DNA of 64,000 nucleotides from Liolophura sinensis (Eukaryota; Mollusca; Polyplacophora; Chitonida; Chitonidae). Position 1 is the stretch's first letter; every line of letters begins with the position of its first letter. Of the stretch, positions 47,532 to 61,500 are shown piece by piece. Location: the NCBI RefSeq assembly GCF_032854445.1, contig NC_088295.1, positions 37,745,385 through 37,809,384 on the forward strand, written 5' to 3'. The position numbers and the translations under genes are program-made. The notes beneath the pieces are model-generated. The model was not told the origin of the DNA and searched no databases. It worked only from the letters and a program-made list of their open reading frames with translations.

Positions 47532-50500
47532 TTATATTTCATAGTTTCGAAATCTTCTCAAGGATTCACTTGGTGTGTCTCTCTGCCACAGAATGTTGCC
47601 TGGAAAGTATTAAAAGGTAGAAATCAAGGTAAACAGACTTGTTCATCGGTGTCCACTAAATCATAATAACACAAGGTGAAATAAAGATTAAACACATTTA
47701 TTTGTACCGGTACTACAAAAGTGGTCGTGAAATGTTTCTCGAACTCAATAAAATTACACAGCGATAGTGACTTTCGGTGGGAAGTCAGTCGAAGCTGAAA
47801 AAGAATTTAGTTTTAAAGTTCGAGTTTATAAGATAAATCTGAATAAGCCTACGTGAATGAATTTTATGGAAACTGGTGGTCACGTGAGTGATATGTAAAG
47901 GTACATTAAATCTATTCAAACTAAAACATACATTATTATGAATGTTATCTTTTTACCCTGTGTAATCGTTTGAGCCGCATCTTCGCATTGGATTGATCAG
48001 AAGTGCTTCCATCTTGAACATCTGGGCGATTGGTGGTGGTTCCTTGCCGGCCTCAAGCATTGGGTCCGTCTGTTTCCTGACACCCCCAGTGCATTGACTG
48101 TTAATAAAGAAACAGTGAGTTATCTTGTATGTGTCTCGCAATACCAAATCCACGCCAGTCATACAGAGGTCTTAAAGTTTTAGTGACGCGGTTAGCTAAA
48201 CAACAATCTAACAACAATATTCACGTGATCTCTCAGTGTAAAAAAAATGGAGCATGGATATCTCAACCCGATATACTTCAGTTTACCTTATGTTAAAATA
48301 CTGGGGATTTTTTTTTAAAATCATATTCTCTGCCTATAGTGAAATCAAACTTTCTGTATTTACCAAGTTTAGCTTAAATTATTGTCTTTCAGTAAATATA
48401 AGACTCACACCTGAAATATTCATAGCGTTAAACTGATTCTAAAGTTTGATAAAGTAACAATGCGATTCGCCTTATAAATTTTAGGAACTTTATTACCGAT
48501 TTTGAGCAGCACAGGCTAACGTATGACGTCCGTTTGTATTAGAACGCTCGTTTTCCGCCAACGTGAATTATATGTCCGTAGGTGACACGTGAGAAGATTC
48601 TTCAATAACTTGCCGATCATGAATTCGGAGTTTTATTCGGGATTTATGCCGGGCACTCCCGTTTCCTCTATCCATTACACTCACCACCATTGTCTAAGAT
48701 TAGGCCTATCTTTTCTTTTCCCTTTTGTTTACGCCGTACGATTTATCACTTGTACAATGGCAACCAATGTGCTCTGAGTCGAGAAATGCAAATAGCCCGA
48801 TATAAGCAAGTGATCTTTGACAAGTTAGTGGCTAGTGGTGAAGACTTCCATGTGTTTATGTCATACTGGAGGACGGTTAGTGGTCCCTAGAGAACTTTAT
48901 GTAAGACTTCACCAAATCACCGTCGACAGCTTCATCTATAGCCACCAAGACCGCCAAAACACCAGAAGTTGGGGATTTTGTCCGAGAATGATATTGAACT
49001 CACGTGTCGTTCGTGTGACCTTGCGATTGAAAGGCAAGCAACCTTAACCTCTTACCTGTACCCATTGCTAGCTAGCCTAACAGTAATGTTATCTTCATGA
49101 GGAATTCTCATAGATATGGATGGTCCAACGTCTCAAGAAGCATCTCATATAAACTTCGAAATTTCTTTAGGTATTCCTCAGGCAAAATACACACCAGCTC
49201 TGCCTAACTAAAGTCTTCACATTCTGCTTTCATTTTTTACAGTGTATGGTTTCCTAAACCACATAATTCGCGGCAGTGTCCATGAATTTTCACGTGAATA
49301 ATTCTTACAACGCACCTGTCTCGTTTGTACTTCAGCCGATTTACTTTAACACCTGACCGTAGTTGGAGTATCGATGGTCTGGTTTATCTCTAATACGTAT
49401 TAAGTTAGAGTCAGTGAAAGACTCAGGGTAAAGATAATAATGCACGGTGTTATTATGTATGCAGGCCTACAACGAATATATCCCCATAGTCGGCATGTAG
49501 GCATATAGGTAGGGATATGGGTCTTGTGGGAATCGCTCATTTCATTTCCAAATGCATGATTTACACAACTTGGTCTTGGATAACTAAATAAAACAAACAT
49601 ATAGGTTGAATGCCATTTTCAGAGACAATCTCACATTATTATTTATACGGCTTCTGACATAGTCAAGGGGAGATAACTCTCCGACATACACGACAGAAAG
49701 GCCGGATACCCACAAACCGAACGTCACTTTCAATTTATAGTGTTCACTGCAATTCTATTCCATTCTTTTAATCTTGGTATGATTGGTCAATGTAAAAAAA
49801 AAAAAAAAATTCCAAAAACTTCAAAAACATTTGACTAAACCACTTATGCAGGATGCAAAGCCAAGTTAATATTTCTGTATCATATTCCATAAATTTGATG
49901 ATAATAAGGGTAACAGAGCCATTTATGTACCGGGTATATGCACTTTGAGACACAACTTTAATATGCAAATAATCCACTCACAGATAATAATATCCTTTAT
50001 AATATGCATTATTAACAAGCAAATCAAAATAATAAATACCGCAATATTACTCTTTGGTAGCCTACTCTTAACTCCTTAGGACAATTAATACTTCAACAAA
50101 GTTTTAGCAAAATATCTCGGCCATACTCAAACTAATTAACTTGCCTCGCTAATGGTGAACATGATTACCTAAGGCAATACTGATGCAAAACACGGACATG
50201 CATTTGAACAAAACGAATTAAGCAAATTTTAATTAGAATGCTTGCCCTATTTAAATTACTATCACTGGAATGTAGGCCTTCAATAAGTTTAGTTTTTCTT
50301 GAAAGCTATATACTTTGTATCCTGCTAGCATAACCAAATAGAAACGCATGAATGAAGAGTAACATTAATCAAAAATGACCCATAAAAAAGACATACAAGA
50401 TACAGGTTAAACAGTAGGCTATAGTCCGACTGGGATGATCATTACCATGTGCACATTGTCCCTCAAACCTCTCCACTGTCGGTACGACATACATATCCCT

Positions 50501-51935
50501 GCTCTTCTCCACATGTCATATTTCTGTCTCTCATCTGGGTCACTCAGTACACACTTTGCTCTCTGAAGTCTTTCGAATCTGCCAGCTGCAAATCATAACA
50601 GAACTCAATATACTTGTCAGGAATGGTTCTTTCCCTCAGATTCAATGTTAAACTTACTGTAATATTTCAACCTTCTACCATGTCTGCACAGTGTTTATTC
50701 AAGCATATTGTCAAGGTATTATTCTGTGTATTCTGATAAAATTATACTTTCTGTGAAGCCTTGACACTGGCCAATCCAACCAATGTACTTCTGTCTCCAA
50801 AATCAAATCAAAAATGTGCACAAATTACATTGAAAGTTACTCTGTCATATGCAAATAGATTGAGGAATGAGGGTAGTTTTTGTACTAAATGAAGTTGATC
50901 AGAATTTAGGCATGCAAATAATTTTCCTCATATCACACATATAACATCATCAGGTTACAACCTATATACATGTGTATGTGCATTCATGAAACTAACATGT
51001 AATTAATCAACGTGTTAAAATGTATTAACTAGGTAAGAACTTCATATTTTATTAGCTTTTAAATGTTAGAAGACGCTAGTTACTTACATCCGCTTTGAAA
51101 AGATGTCACTGGCTAGGAAAAACTTACATTTTAGCAAGAAGCCATACAAATGCAATAATGTTACTGTGCACACATGCGTGCACAATCCTCAATTAGGTTT
51201 ATAGATTTGGGAATGACTTTATTGCTTCTTACCAGCAGCCTGGTCTCCTGGGTGTTTATCAGGGTGACAATGAAGCACTCGCATCTTGTATTCAGCATTG
51301 ATCTGTTCAATCTACAATATTTCAAAGATACAAATGCCAAATGTGTGTTCTAGAATAAACAAAATTAACACATTAATGATATTGACAATAAAATAAGAAA
51401 CATAATTATAAATGTGAGGGACTGCTTCTGTGGTCATGTTAGAGCAAGGAATCATCACTGGTTGGCCCGGTGTCAGAACATATAATTGATGAGGGTACCA
51501 CTGCTTTCCAACTTTCTTCAATGAATGATATGTATCCTTGTTTTTCAATTTACAATTCACCAATATTTAAAAAAAACTGAAACACTGATTATTCTATGCA
51601 GATGCTGAGACGAATATAACTGTTGTATCAAGGTAGCGCTATCACTATTAAATCCGAGGCTTAATTACTGGTCAATGACAGGTTTGTTCTGAATTAAATT
51701 TGGTAATGATCGAAATGCATGTATAAAGAACTCAATGTGAAATCTTCCCGAATGCTGCGCATTTGATAAACCTTGATATGCCGCGTAAATGAAGAGGAGC
51801 GCCATAATTATCATATCGTCTCACCGTACATGTACATTTAAATGCATTTACTTACTGTGGATCGCTCGTCACATCCTAAAATCGCATAAAAAATCATCAT
51901 CGTCCCGAACGCTCGTAGTTAAGAATCGAGTCCAT
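47532..51935 (-). CDS. DNAJC12: DNAJC12 ortholog (J-domain co-chaperone), frame broken by single-base excesses
   Basis: In vertebrates DNAJC12 assists Hsc70 in folding aromatic amino acid hydroxylases. Five minus-strand exons with GT-AG junctions are visible: 51856-51935, 51233-51311, 50446-50585, 47957-48097, 47532-47599. They encode MDSILNY; YAILGCDERST; EYKMRVLHCHPDKHPGD with the catalytic HPD; LSDPDERQKYDMWRR; SMHW then VRKQTDPMLEAGKE; and the family C-terminus DTPSESLRRFRNYEI. Exon 1 has 80 nt where 78 would match human's 26 codons. The excess is most simply one base in the A6 run (51888-51893) and one in the C3 run (51904-51906). Exon 4 needs one base fewer in C5 (48083-48087) and one fewer at C3 (47956-47958). 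Removing four bases gives 504 nt, an in-frame 167-residue protein (human 198). As written, translation could begin at an in-frame ATG at 51900 and stop at 48053-48055, giving a J-domain-only product of about 102 residues. Pseudogene, allele and assembly error all remain open. Confidence 0.82.
50653..50885 (+). mobile_element. Interspersed MITE-like repeat, copy 2
   Basis: This is the direct-orientation counterpart of 17458-17695 (GTTTATTCAAGCATATTGTC, GCCAATCCAACCAATGT, AAAATGTGCACAAATTACA). It lies in the DNAJC12 intron between 50586 and 51232, antisense to that gene. Confidence 0.7.
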
Positions 51936-52550
51936 CGCGCTCAGATTTATGCATGCCAGCTAGGGTCACTGATTAGAAAATTTACTGACAGCTAGATCTA
52001 CGATTTGTCGTTCGCCATAACCGCGTTGAACAGATACCACGCCCCCTGGCCATACGAAGCGTGCAGGATTGTTATTGTGGGGAGCAGTCAGTCTTATTAA
52101 AATGATTTGCAAGGCTGAATATGTTTACAGCTGCCGGAATAATTCAAAATATTGTACGGTAATTCTGGATATTATGGACTTCTTTGTGCAAGACCGAGAT
52201 TATATGTCTCTAATTGTGTTAGAACCAGAACCATTGTCACAATTCGTATCACCATTACGATCAAGGTGAATAAAGATAATGAGTTCTCCCAATGATGTCA
52301 TTCACGATCAAAATAAGACAATACGCATGCGTGATTATAAAATGGAAGGGATTGCGGAAGTCGAAATGCCTCCCACATTCCAAGCGTCCCGCGCCTGGAT
52401 TTTGTGGAACCAGGACTCGATTCTTCTAGATTTCATGATAAAACAACATCTCGGGCAGACAAGGGCATAAATGCGGATGCTGGATTTCAAACATGTAGTA
52501 ATGGAATTGCCGACTTTGATCCGTCGAAAAATGGCGTCATGAAAACCAAT
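51936..52550. promoter_or_regulatory. Shared divergent promoter region of DNAJC12 and SIRT1
   Basis: About 615 bases separate the two start codons on opposite strands. Visible elements are an NRF1-like palindrome ACGCATGCGT (52323-52332), a CREB/ATF-like TGATGTCA near 52293, and two ATGGCG motifs resembling YY1 sites, at about 52530 and at the SIRT1 start. No TATA box is obvious. Binding is inferred from motif shape only. Confidence 0.5.
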
Positions 52551-55500
52551 ATGGCGGACGCAGTTTCCGCTGGTAAGTCACGTGGGTAAACACAGATGCA
52601 TGGACTGGGATTGTCAAGAAGGAAATTCTTTCCACAAATGTTTAATAAGTTATATGGTGACAGTGTAAATTCTATTTATACAATGCTTTGGTGAGTTTGA
52701 AAATGTTGACCACATTTCTAAGTATTTTCCGTGTGGGCTTGCTTGTTTTGACTTGAACACAATTGAAAGTTGAAAGTAGGTCTACATAGTGCTCCGTCAA
52801 CACTCTTCTGCATCGGGTTATCTTATGCTGCTATAGTGCTATACTGCGGTGTCTAGTTGGAAGACTGATCGAGGTGGTAAGAATCTAACTACACTTTCTC
52901 TCAGGCATGACGGTTAACTGCTAAAATCAACCGTGTTTACTAGTATATCTCTTCAGAGCTTGCACTTTGTTACACCAACTTAGCCATAGTGTTTGATATT
53001 TGTCACCTCTGAAGAGGCTATTTTGGACGCATGGGCTTGTATCAAAAGACAGAGTCTGCAACCTGCGGATGGTCATGAGTTTCTGCCAGTCTTTGCCAGC
53101 TTTCCTCTCACCATGATGCTGGCCTCCATAGTATAAGTGAAATATTCTTGACTATGGTGTAAAAGACCAATCAAATAAATAAATAATTAAATCAGAAGAC
53201 AGAAGAGTACATTAAAGTAGCCTCATGTACAAGTTCTGTGTACACACTAGTAAGTAAAAGGACAAGTAACGAAGATAAAACCTCTCATTTTCCCTCTCAC
53301 ATTCCAGGTGACCTAGATTTGAATTCAGCAAGGAATGATGTTACTGATGATTCAGAGGATGGGGAAGCAGGTATGTGAAACTTACAGTATCAATGTATAG
53401 ATTGACATTCCATTTGGGTATTTTTCTGTTTTACGTTAAGGACAAAGAACAGGAAAGTCAAAGCTACGGAATATGCATTTCATAATGTGCAGTTGTCACA
53501 AAAGTCTTTGCATTCTTTCCCATGAAACATGTAACAGTGTGTTAGATATCACTTGTAGCATACATAATAAAATTATACCATTTGACGACAGGTCAAATAA
53601 TTTTACGCCAGATATTTCTGTTCATGTGAAATGGACCATGTCCTAATATTTTTATATTAAAAATTGTATGTCAGCAATTTATGAAAAGTGGTTGCCATGA
53701 TAGACATAAATACATTTTAATATACTCAAGATATCATTTCTGATAAAGAAGTTTTGTTAATCATGTGACAAAATATTTTATAATGTATGGCTAATCCAAA
53801 TTTGTTGACATGTTTTATGTAAGCAGTCCACAGAGATGGCAGACCCTGGAAATGACTCGGACAGTGATATCAGTAATATTTCAGGAGGCAGTGAAATGGC
53901 ATGGAGGCCTATGGCAGGTATGATAAATGACCTTAAATTTCGCCCATAGACTTAGAAAGTATATCCCATGAATCATTGTGTTGATTGCGGCTCTTACTGA
54001 CAAGGCATCACGAGAGGAGGCATCGGGGGTGGTGAGGATTATATGGACAGTTCCCGAATGTAATAAACAAGCTCACGCTTCACTGGGCAGTCAGTCTATT
54101 AGGCTCCCACCACCAAAAGTTCATGTTTTAATCATGATGAATTTAGTACTTACGCTTATTTCACAACGCGCGCACATTGATTGTTTCATGATCGCCCTTC
54201 TATGATGAATGAGAATTCTGAGAAAACTCCCTGGAGACTGCATGAGCATGACCACCCAATACCTTTACACATGTGGAGTGATATGTCAAATATCTTAAAA
54301 TGCAGAACTCTTCATTTACAGAGCTAGAACAGAACTTAGCACCCCTTGAATCCTTACTTGCAAACTACCATCAGATGATTTCGAACTGCATTTACAGAGA
54401 CAACTTACAATCAGCAGGGCTTGAAATATCCACATGTCTATTATACCTCTCGATGGCAGGAATTTTGCCGACGAAAGGCAAACAAAATAATCTTACCTGT
54501 CCACTGGCGATGCAAATCTACATGCCGGTAATCATAAAACATGCACTTTATTTCGATATATAGCCAGACAGTGTTTTTGCGAACGATATGTCAACAACAT
54601 GAATGTTACTTCATGGGTAATTCAAGTTTTCAGAAACCTAGCGTTGAGTATTTTTTTTTGTGTTTATTGAGAGGCTCCCAATTTCACAACACCAGAACTG
54701 AAAGGTAAGTCTTCTTCAGGAGGAGGACAATCCCGATGGTAACGAAACAAAATGTGCACATTGAGTGACATATTTCATTCAAATTATACGGGAGGTTGGT
54801 GACAGCTATTTGTCAGTGAAATCCATTTGTACTTGAAGTACATTTGTACAAATATTTGGTGCTTAACGAGGGCTCTGAACAGACAAACATTCACAAGATA
54901 ATGCTGCTGCGTGACTTCCACGTTACCCGAACCATCGTACGTTCACCTTTGTGAGGTCTGCAGTGTACATTGTTGTACATTGTAGCATTTGTACATGGCT
55001 GTTTGGCATGGCCATGGATCGAGGCAGTGTTTGCAATTTATAGGTTTCTAATAGTCTGACTTCATATTTCCTTGGGTTTAATTCATGAGTACAATTATAA
55101 ATGCACATGGGCTGGTCGGGAGACCTGTACTTGCTGCCAGTGACTTGACCCCACGTGGTGCGGATTAGAGACCATAGCTGCCATACAGAGTAAGGGAACA
55201 GGCAGAGGGATAATCACCCACTTCTCTCATCTTGTTGCTATCTCAGCCCGTGGGAAAGTTTACTACAGAAACCAACAAGTGGAACTTTACATCATTTACC
55301 ATACTGTTAATTTGTCAATTTTTTGTTCTGTTCCAATTTTGAAGACATATGCTACCAAAAGCACTGGTGATATGCTACCAAAAAGCACTGGTGATAGAAA
55401 TGTAAAGCTGTTATGTCACACATTATTGGGTAATGCGCAGTTTTAAAATACAGTATTAGGACAACATTTATTATTTTTGCAATATTTAACAACCAAGAAC

Positions 55501-58500
55501 ATAATTTAGAAGATTAATCTAATCCTGTTTAATCAGTTTATATCTACCACGTAATGCTAAATATTGTAAATTGACCCCACTATGCTGTGAAGCAATGATG
55601 TCACATTTCGCGTGGTCCTCATGTCATAACTTATCTTGAAACTTGCATATTCACAGACATTAATATATTCTCCACATTGTGTAAAATACATGTATGAAAC
55701 TGCCTTAACTCTCCATTGGAGATTGTATATTACAATTAGAACTGTGAAAAGTGCACTAACTCTCCATTCAGTTCAGTTTTACTGCCAGGGTTAAATAGTC
55801 TTGTACAGTCTGACTGATGACTCTGCTTCCATAGCAGGTCCGATGGCCTGGGTCCAGGAACAGATGATGGCAGGTAAAGATCCGCGGGTTATCCTCAGGA
55901 GGATTATCCCAGATCCGGATATTATACCTGACCATCTAGAAGATTTCATCCTGTGGAAAATTGTGGCCAGTATTGTCAGTGAACCTCCTCGTAGGAAGAA
56001 ACTGAAACACATCAACACCGTAGATGATGTTGTGACGTTGCTAAAAACCTCCAAAAAGATCATGGTGCTGACGGGTGCTGGGGTAAGTAGAATAGAATGT
56101 TCTCTATTGGCTCTATATTACAATTAGAACTGTGAAAAATTCACATGTGTGCCATGCCCAGGGCAAGGACATAGTCACATGTTACAAGACTTTTACCATA
56201 TACTAGTATCCTCACTATTGTTGTGATTGGTCAGGCATCCAAGGCTGTCATAGAGCATTAGTGGTGTTAGTGTGAAATTATTTGGAAGGAAATAGAACTG
56301 CGATGAAGTTCCTTTTGCTAAGAGCAGGGTGTGGATTATTTTGGTTAAGGAATTATGCACATGCTGAATTTAACTGTCTTATACACATAATTTTGGATGG
56401 AAATAAAACCACATACATATATAATCTTGAAAAAATACACTACATTTTTTACAGTACTTTCTGAATAATTACAGACGCGTTTTCAGAAACAGTATACCAT
56501 AGTGCCTTGCGAGGGCTGTTGTCTGAAGTGGTACACTCTTTCTGGGGAGTAGGGGATCACCAGTATTTGATTAGTGACAAGCTGTCCTCTCCTCCGTCAT
56601 GCCTCAGAGAGCCTCGCCGGCTTGGCAAGAGGGTTAGAAATACACTGTCGTTTTTTTAAAGATTCACGTTTTCCATTGAACTTTTGTAAGAGGCAGAGAT
56701 GGGCTCAGTGATAAATGTCAAGATGTAAAATAACAAAATAAAAAATGCCGTCCATGTGGCTGGACTAAGCACATGTTTGTAATTACTGGTACTGTCCCAG
56801 CAAACAGTACTTTGAAGGATGAAACCCTGCCTCTGCCTGTATATATTTCCACCCACATTGGCTCAACATTCGGACTCTTCGATTAGTATTTGAAATTGCT
56901 AGCGAATAACCACCTTTGAAGTCTTCGGTTACATTTTCTTTCACTTTTGAGGCCATTACTATCACAACAACCTGTGATGTGGGTTAGCTCCACAATCCTT
57001 ACATCTATACGTCAGAACAGACATTCGTATACCAGCCGTCAATCAGTAAGGATGTTCCAGGCCAATAATCGCAAGGCCAATTCTCAAAATGATGTATAAC
57101 CTAGCTGAAAGTTTGGGGTGGCAGCCAAAAGGACATACACATTGTCTCATAAACAGCACTAGAATTTAACTTGTGGTATATGTTTTTTTGACTTACTGCA
57201 AGGAAAATACTAACATGCAGCACTTTGTAAATGCCAAATGCAGTAAGAAGAACAAATTTTGGACAGAAATCTGTGTAACAAATAACAAAACTAATGTCTG
57301 AGTGTTTGTAACCCCTAGTGATTTTACTAGGTGGACTCAACTGATACTGAGAGCCAGGCACTTGGAGACTGTTCCATTCACCAGAGGAATGATTGACCAG
57401 TTCAAGATAAGCAGTGCTTTGAGATTCTTTCACCGAGTAGTCGCCACCCCTCTCATACTTTTAATAGACTGGCTGAAACTTGAACTTTCCATCAAGACGA
57501 AGCATATGCTGGTGTTGGAGATCCCTGCTGATCTCTTCGCGATGAATTAAAAGCTTTTATTGCCACATTAAAAATAAAACCTGGTTCAGAAGTTTTTTTT
57601 CACAGTAGCTAATCGTTCATTCACCAATATATGTACCTGCTGGCTTGTGGATAATTTGGGAAAGTTGCTTAAAAATATATTATCGTCTGGATACATACAA
57701 GCTGTGAATTTCTATATATTTTAATCACGCTTTTGTTATGCGTTTATCTAGTAATAATTTCTATTGCCTGTAACTGTAATGATTGCTCTGCATGCAGTTT
57801 TGGTTTTTGTAATCCATATGCATTTTGTATATTTTGTCACACTAACGTTCAACTAAAGAGTTAGCCAAGATACTTCAGTTTAATTGAAGTCAGGATGAAC
57901 TGAGTCAGGTTTCCAAGGCAGGGATGTTGAGGTATGTAGTAATGTATTTACTGATACCGTGTCATCCTGTGCATCATTTGTAACTATGGAGCATCACCTT
58001 TAGAGTGATTAGTAGATAAATACACATGAGATTTTTGCAATCCTTCTCTTTACTTTGGATATTTATTTATACACAGAACATACATGTATGGTCTGGAAAT
58101 CACTCGTGTCCCTGCTGGTGCCAGATGAAATCTACATGATTTGTATTCTCACCCGGGAACTGGGAAATGAGTCCTTTCATCTTTTCAGTTGGATCTAACC
58201 ACCTGAATTTTGTTTTCAGGTGGTTAGTCTTGCGAAGCCTTTCACAGGAACACATATATACTCAGACATCAATATTCTCTCCAGGTCATCTTGATATATA
58301 TAATATATATATAATGAAAGCGGACTGGTTTAGCTAATTTAGTGACATAATATACCTGAATGTACATGCACTATTAACATTTTCTTGAAACACCCATGGT
58401 AACATGCTGCAAAGTATCTTTTTTCAATCAGTCTAAAAAGGGTGTAGCCCCCACCCCTCCCTTTTCTCATGGAGACTCAGCTGTCAGATTTATGTCATGT

Positions 58501-61500
58501 TCCTGCCATAGTATACACACGGTCAGTAATAAATGGGAAGTCAACCTACAAATTGGAAGTGTGTACTACAGGTGCTTTATCCACATTTGTAAGGCAGCAT
58601 TGTTAATTCAATGATCAAACGCCAATCATATCCATGTTCCATTCCTACATGTACCCCAAACACAAGTAGCGAGGAAGACAAACGATTGGTAGATTCAAGA
58701 CAATCCTGCGATATATTACATAATGCAGTAGGGTGTTCCCGTGTAAATAATGCTATATAACCATCGACTTGAAATACCGGATAGCATAGTTTGTAAAATG
58801 CAGCCGGGAAAACGGTCTGGTTAGAGTTTTGGGTAGGCAGATTGCAAAGAGATATTTTTACTATGTTGATGTTTTGGTATCAGTATTTTTGTCTGTTTTT
58901 TTTTTTTTTTATAAACAAGCATGTATACTGAAAAATGACGTCGTGAGTTGCTGTGGACAAGCTGTTAGGAAAGCCTGGCCTTATAGGCCATGGTAGGCCT
59001 ATACTCCAACTGGGCAAGCTGGGATAGCTGGCATTCTGATATCACCCACTGTGAGCAATTCACGGGAAATTCCTCTGATCTACCCGCTCATTCCAGTGTG
59101 TCTCCTATTAGCTAGTGTCTGTAATTATTGAGAAAGTACGGTCGTTTATTAGGACAGTAAGACCATGATCTGGTGGTGAGGATGTACCATATGCTAAGTT
59201 GATTGTAACTACCCAGGATACATATAGCTTTTAACATATATGTTTGTTGCCTTGGAAAAAGTTCCAGTCAATTGATTTATTTTTTTTTTTTTGATTTGTG
59301 TTTTACTAAAGAATATTTCATTTATATGACAGCAGCCAGCATTGTGGTGGCAGGAAACCAAGCAGAGCCCAAGGGAAACCCATGACCATCTGCGGCTTAC
59401 CTGTCAGATGTGATTGGAAATTTAATAGTAGAATGTGGTACTAACCTTTGTTTGACCTACCAATGTATCTATAATAGCCGTGCATTTGTTCTTTTTGTTG
59501 TATTGACAGGTATCGGTTTCATGTGGTATCCCAGACTTCCGATCCCGTAATGGCATTTATGCTCGTCTAGCAGTGGATTTCCCAGACCTGCCAGATCCCC
59601 AAGCCATGTTTGACATCAGCTACTTCAGACATGATCCGAGACCATTCTTCAAATTTGCTAAGGTGATTATTTCATTTGACAGTCATTAGAAAACACAGGA
59701 TAGTTTTCTTTTCAACTGGTCATAAATAATGCCAACTCAGTGTTAAATATGAATCTTCCGTCTTCCTCAATTCAGAATGAAAAATGAAGAAACAAACCCA
59801 CTTTTTGAAATTGCGAAGGAAGCTAATGGCTGCAAAAGCATTATTATCTCGATATTGCCATTTGTATGTTGGGATATTTTTGTCTTCTCGGATTAAAAGA
59901 CATTATTATGGAAACTGGTGTATTTTCTCACCAGATTTCAGACCTACAAGTTTACTTACTTCCTCACTAATTATATTGTTTACAATTTTTGTAGGAAATC
60001 TACCCTGGGCAATTTGAACCATCTCGCTGTCATAAGTTTATCAGCTTGCTTGATCGCAAGGGGAAACTACTGCGTAACTACACACAAAACATTGACACAT
60101 TGGAACAGGTTGCTGGGATTAAAAATGTTATCCAATGTCATGGTAAGGCAGTCCACAGAGAGACTGAACTGTACTGTTTGTACACCACAGACCTGTTCCA
60201 TTTTAAGAGTTACCCTAATTGACTTAAAAATTCAGTCACAAAAGAGCATTTTTGTAGGCAAATAAATGTTATGAGATTTAGTCTGATGCTAAATTTACAT
60301 TTTCTCACTAGCATATCATCCTACCTTCCAAACATCTCTCAAAGCACATTTCTAAAATCAATATAATTCCCAGAATCTTGTAAAAATGAGCAACTTAAAA
60401 TGAAATTTTGAGTCATATAGGGTAATGAAAGACTCATATCGCATACACTTACAGAAATGACCTCCAAGATCATTTACACAAGAGTAATGTGAAAGTGTCA
60501 TTAATTTGGGAGGTTGGAACGTCTAACATTTGTACACAATTGACTGTCATTTTTCTGTGCCTTGAATAACCATACTCTAATCTGTTTTTTAGGTTCCTTT
60601 GCAACAGCAACTTGCATGACCTGTCGATACAAAGTGGATGCAGAAGCAGTCAGAAAGGACATATTTGATCAGGTAAGCTCAGATCAGGACAGAATGGTAT
60701 GTTACTAAATATTACGAAAAACTCCATTTAGTTGTTTAATTCATGATCTTGTCTGTGGCCTTTTGTTCTAAATCATATTGCTTTCTCTGAGAATGTATGG
60801 CAAAATTCTCTAGCTGTTTCCCCCACTCTGTATATGTAATAATTCTTACCTTTTAGGTGATCCCTCATTGTCCGCGGTGCAGCCCCTCTTCCACGGAAGC
60901 GGTCATGAAGCCAGACATTGTGTTTTTCGGGGAGAGTTTACCTGAAGAGTTCCACACCCAGATGGCAGCTGACAAAGATGTGTGTGACCTGCTCATTGTG
61001 GTTGGCTCCTCACTCAAAGTCAGACCAGTGGCACTTATACCCAGTAAGATGTCTTTGTCGTTGTCGCGTTTAATAGCTCAATCAAACACGTTTATGTATA
61101 TACATTCATTTTGTATAGAGAACAGAGAGAGTAACAGAGTGATGTTGGCTCGTACAAGAAAGGATAGTGAGCTAATTCAACTTTAATGTATGACAGGAGG
61201 AGGAATAGTATTTCATCAGTGGATTATCACCTTCTGAAGTTAGTACAGTTTTAAGCCAGGTATAGATCAACTGGGAGCAACTTGGTTATTGGCAACTGCA
61301 AGCATAGTTTTTAGTTGATTTTTTAGTTGATCTACGCGGGCTTGCGATTTCTGAGAGTTGAACACATTCTACTTTTCTGTGACTGAAAGAAGTTGTACCC
61401 AGTTCCATCGTTCTGTTTGTGCTTGTGTCCAGTTGGTTAGAGTTGCTCACGATCGCAAGTTTTTGTCAAACATAACTGTTACTGTGTTGAGTTGGTCCCA

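Noticed and set aside
53827-53833. Earlier acceptor (AAGCAG) for SIRT1 exon 3
   Set aside because: It would read VHRDGRPWK and then a stop. The acceptor ending at 53833 gives [12 protein letters not shown] and keeps the frame.
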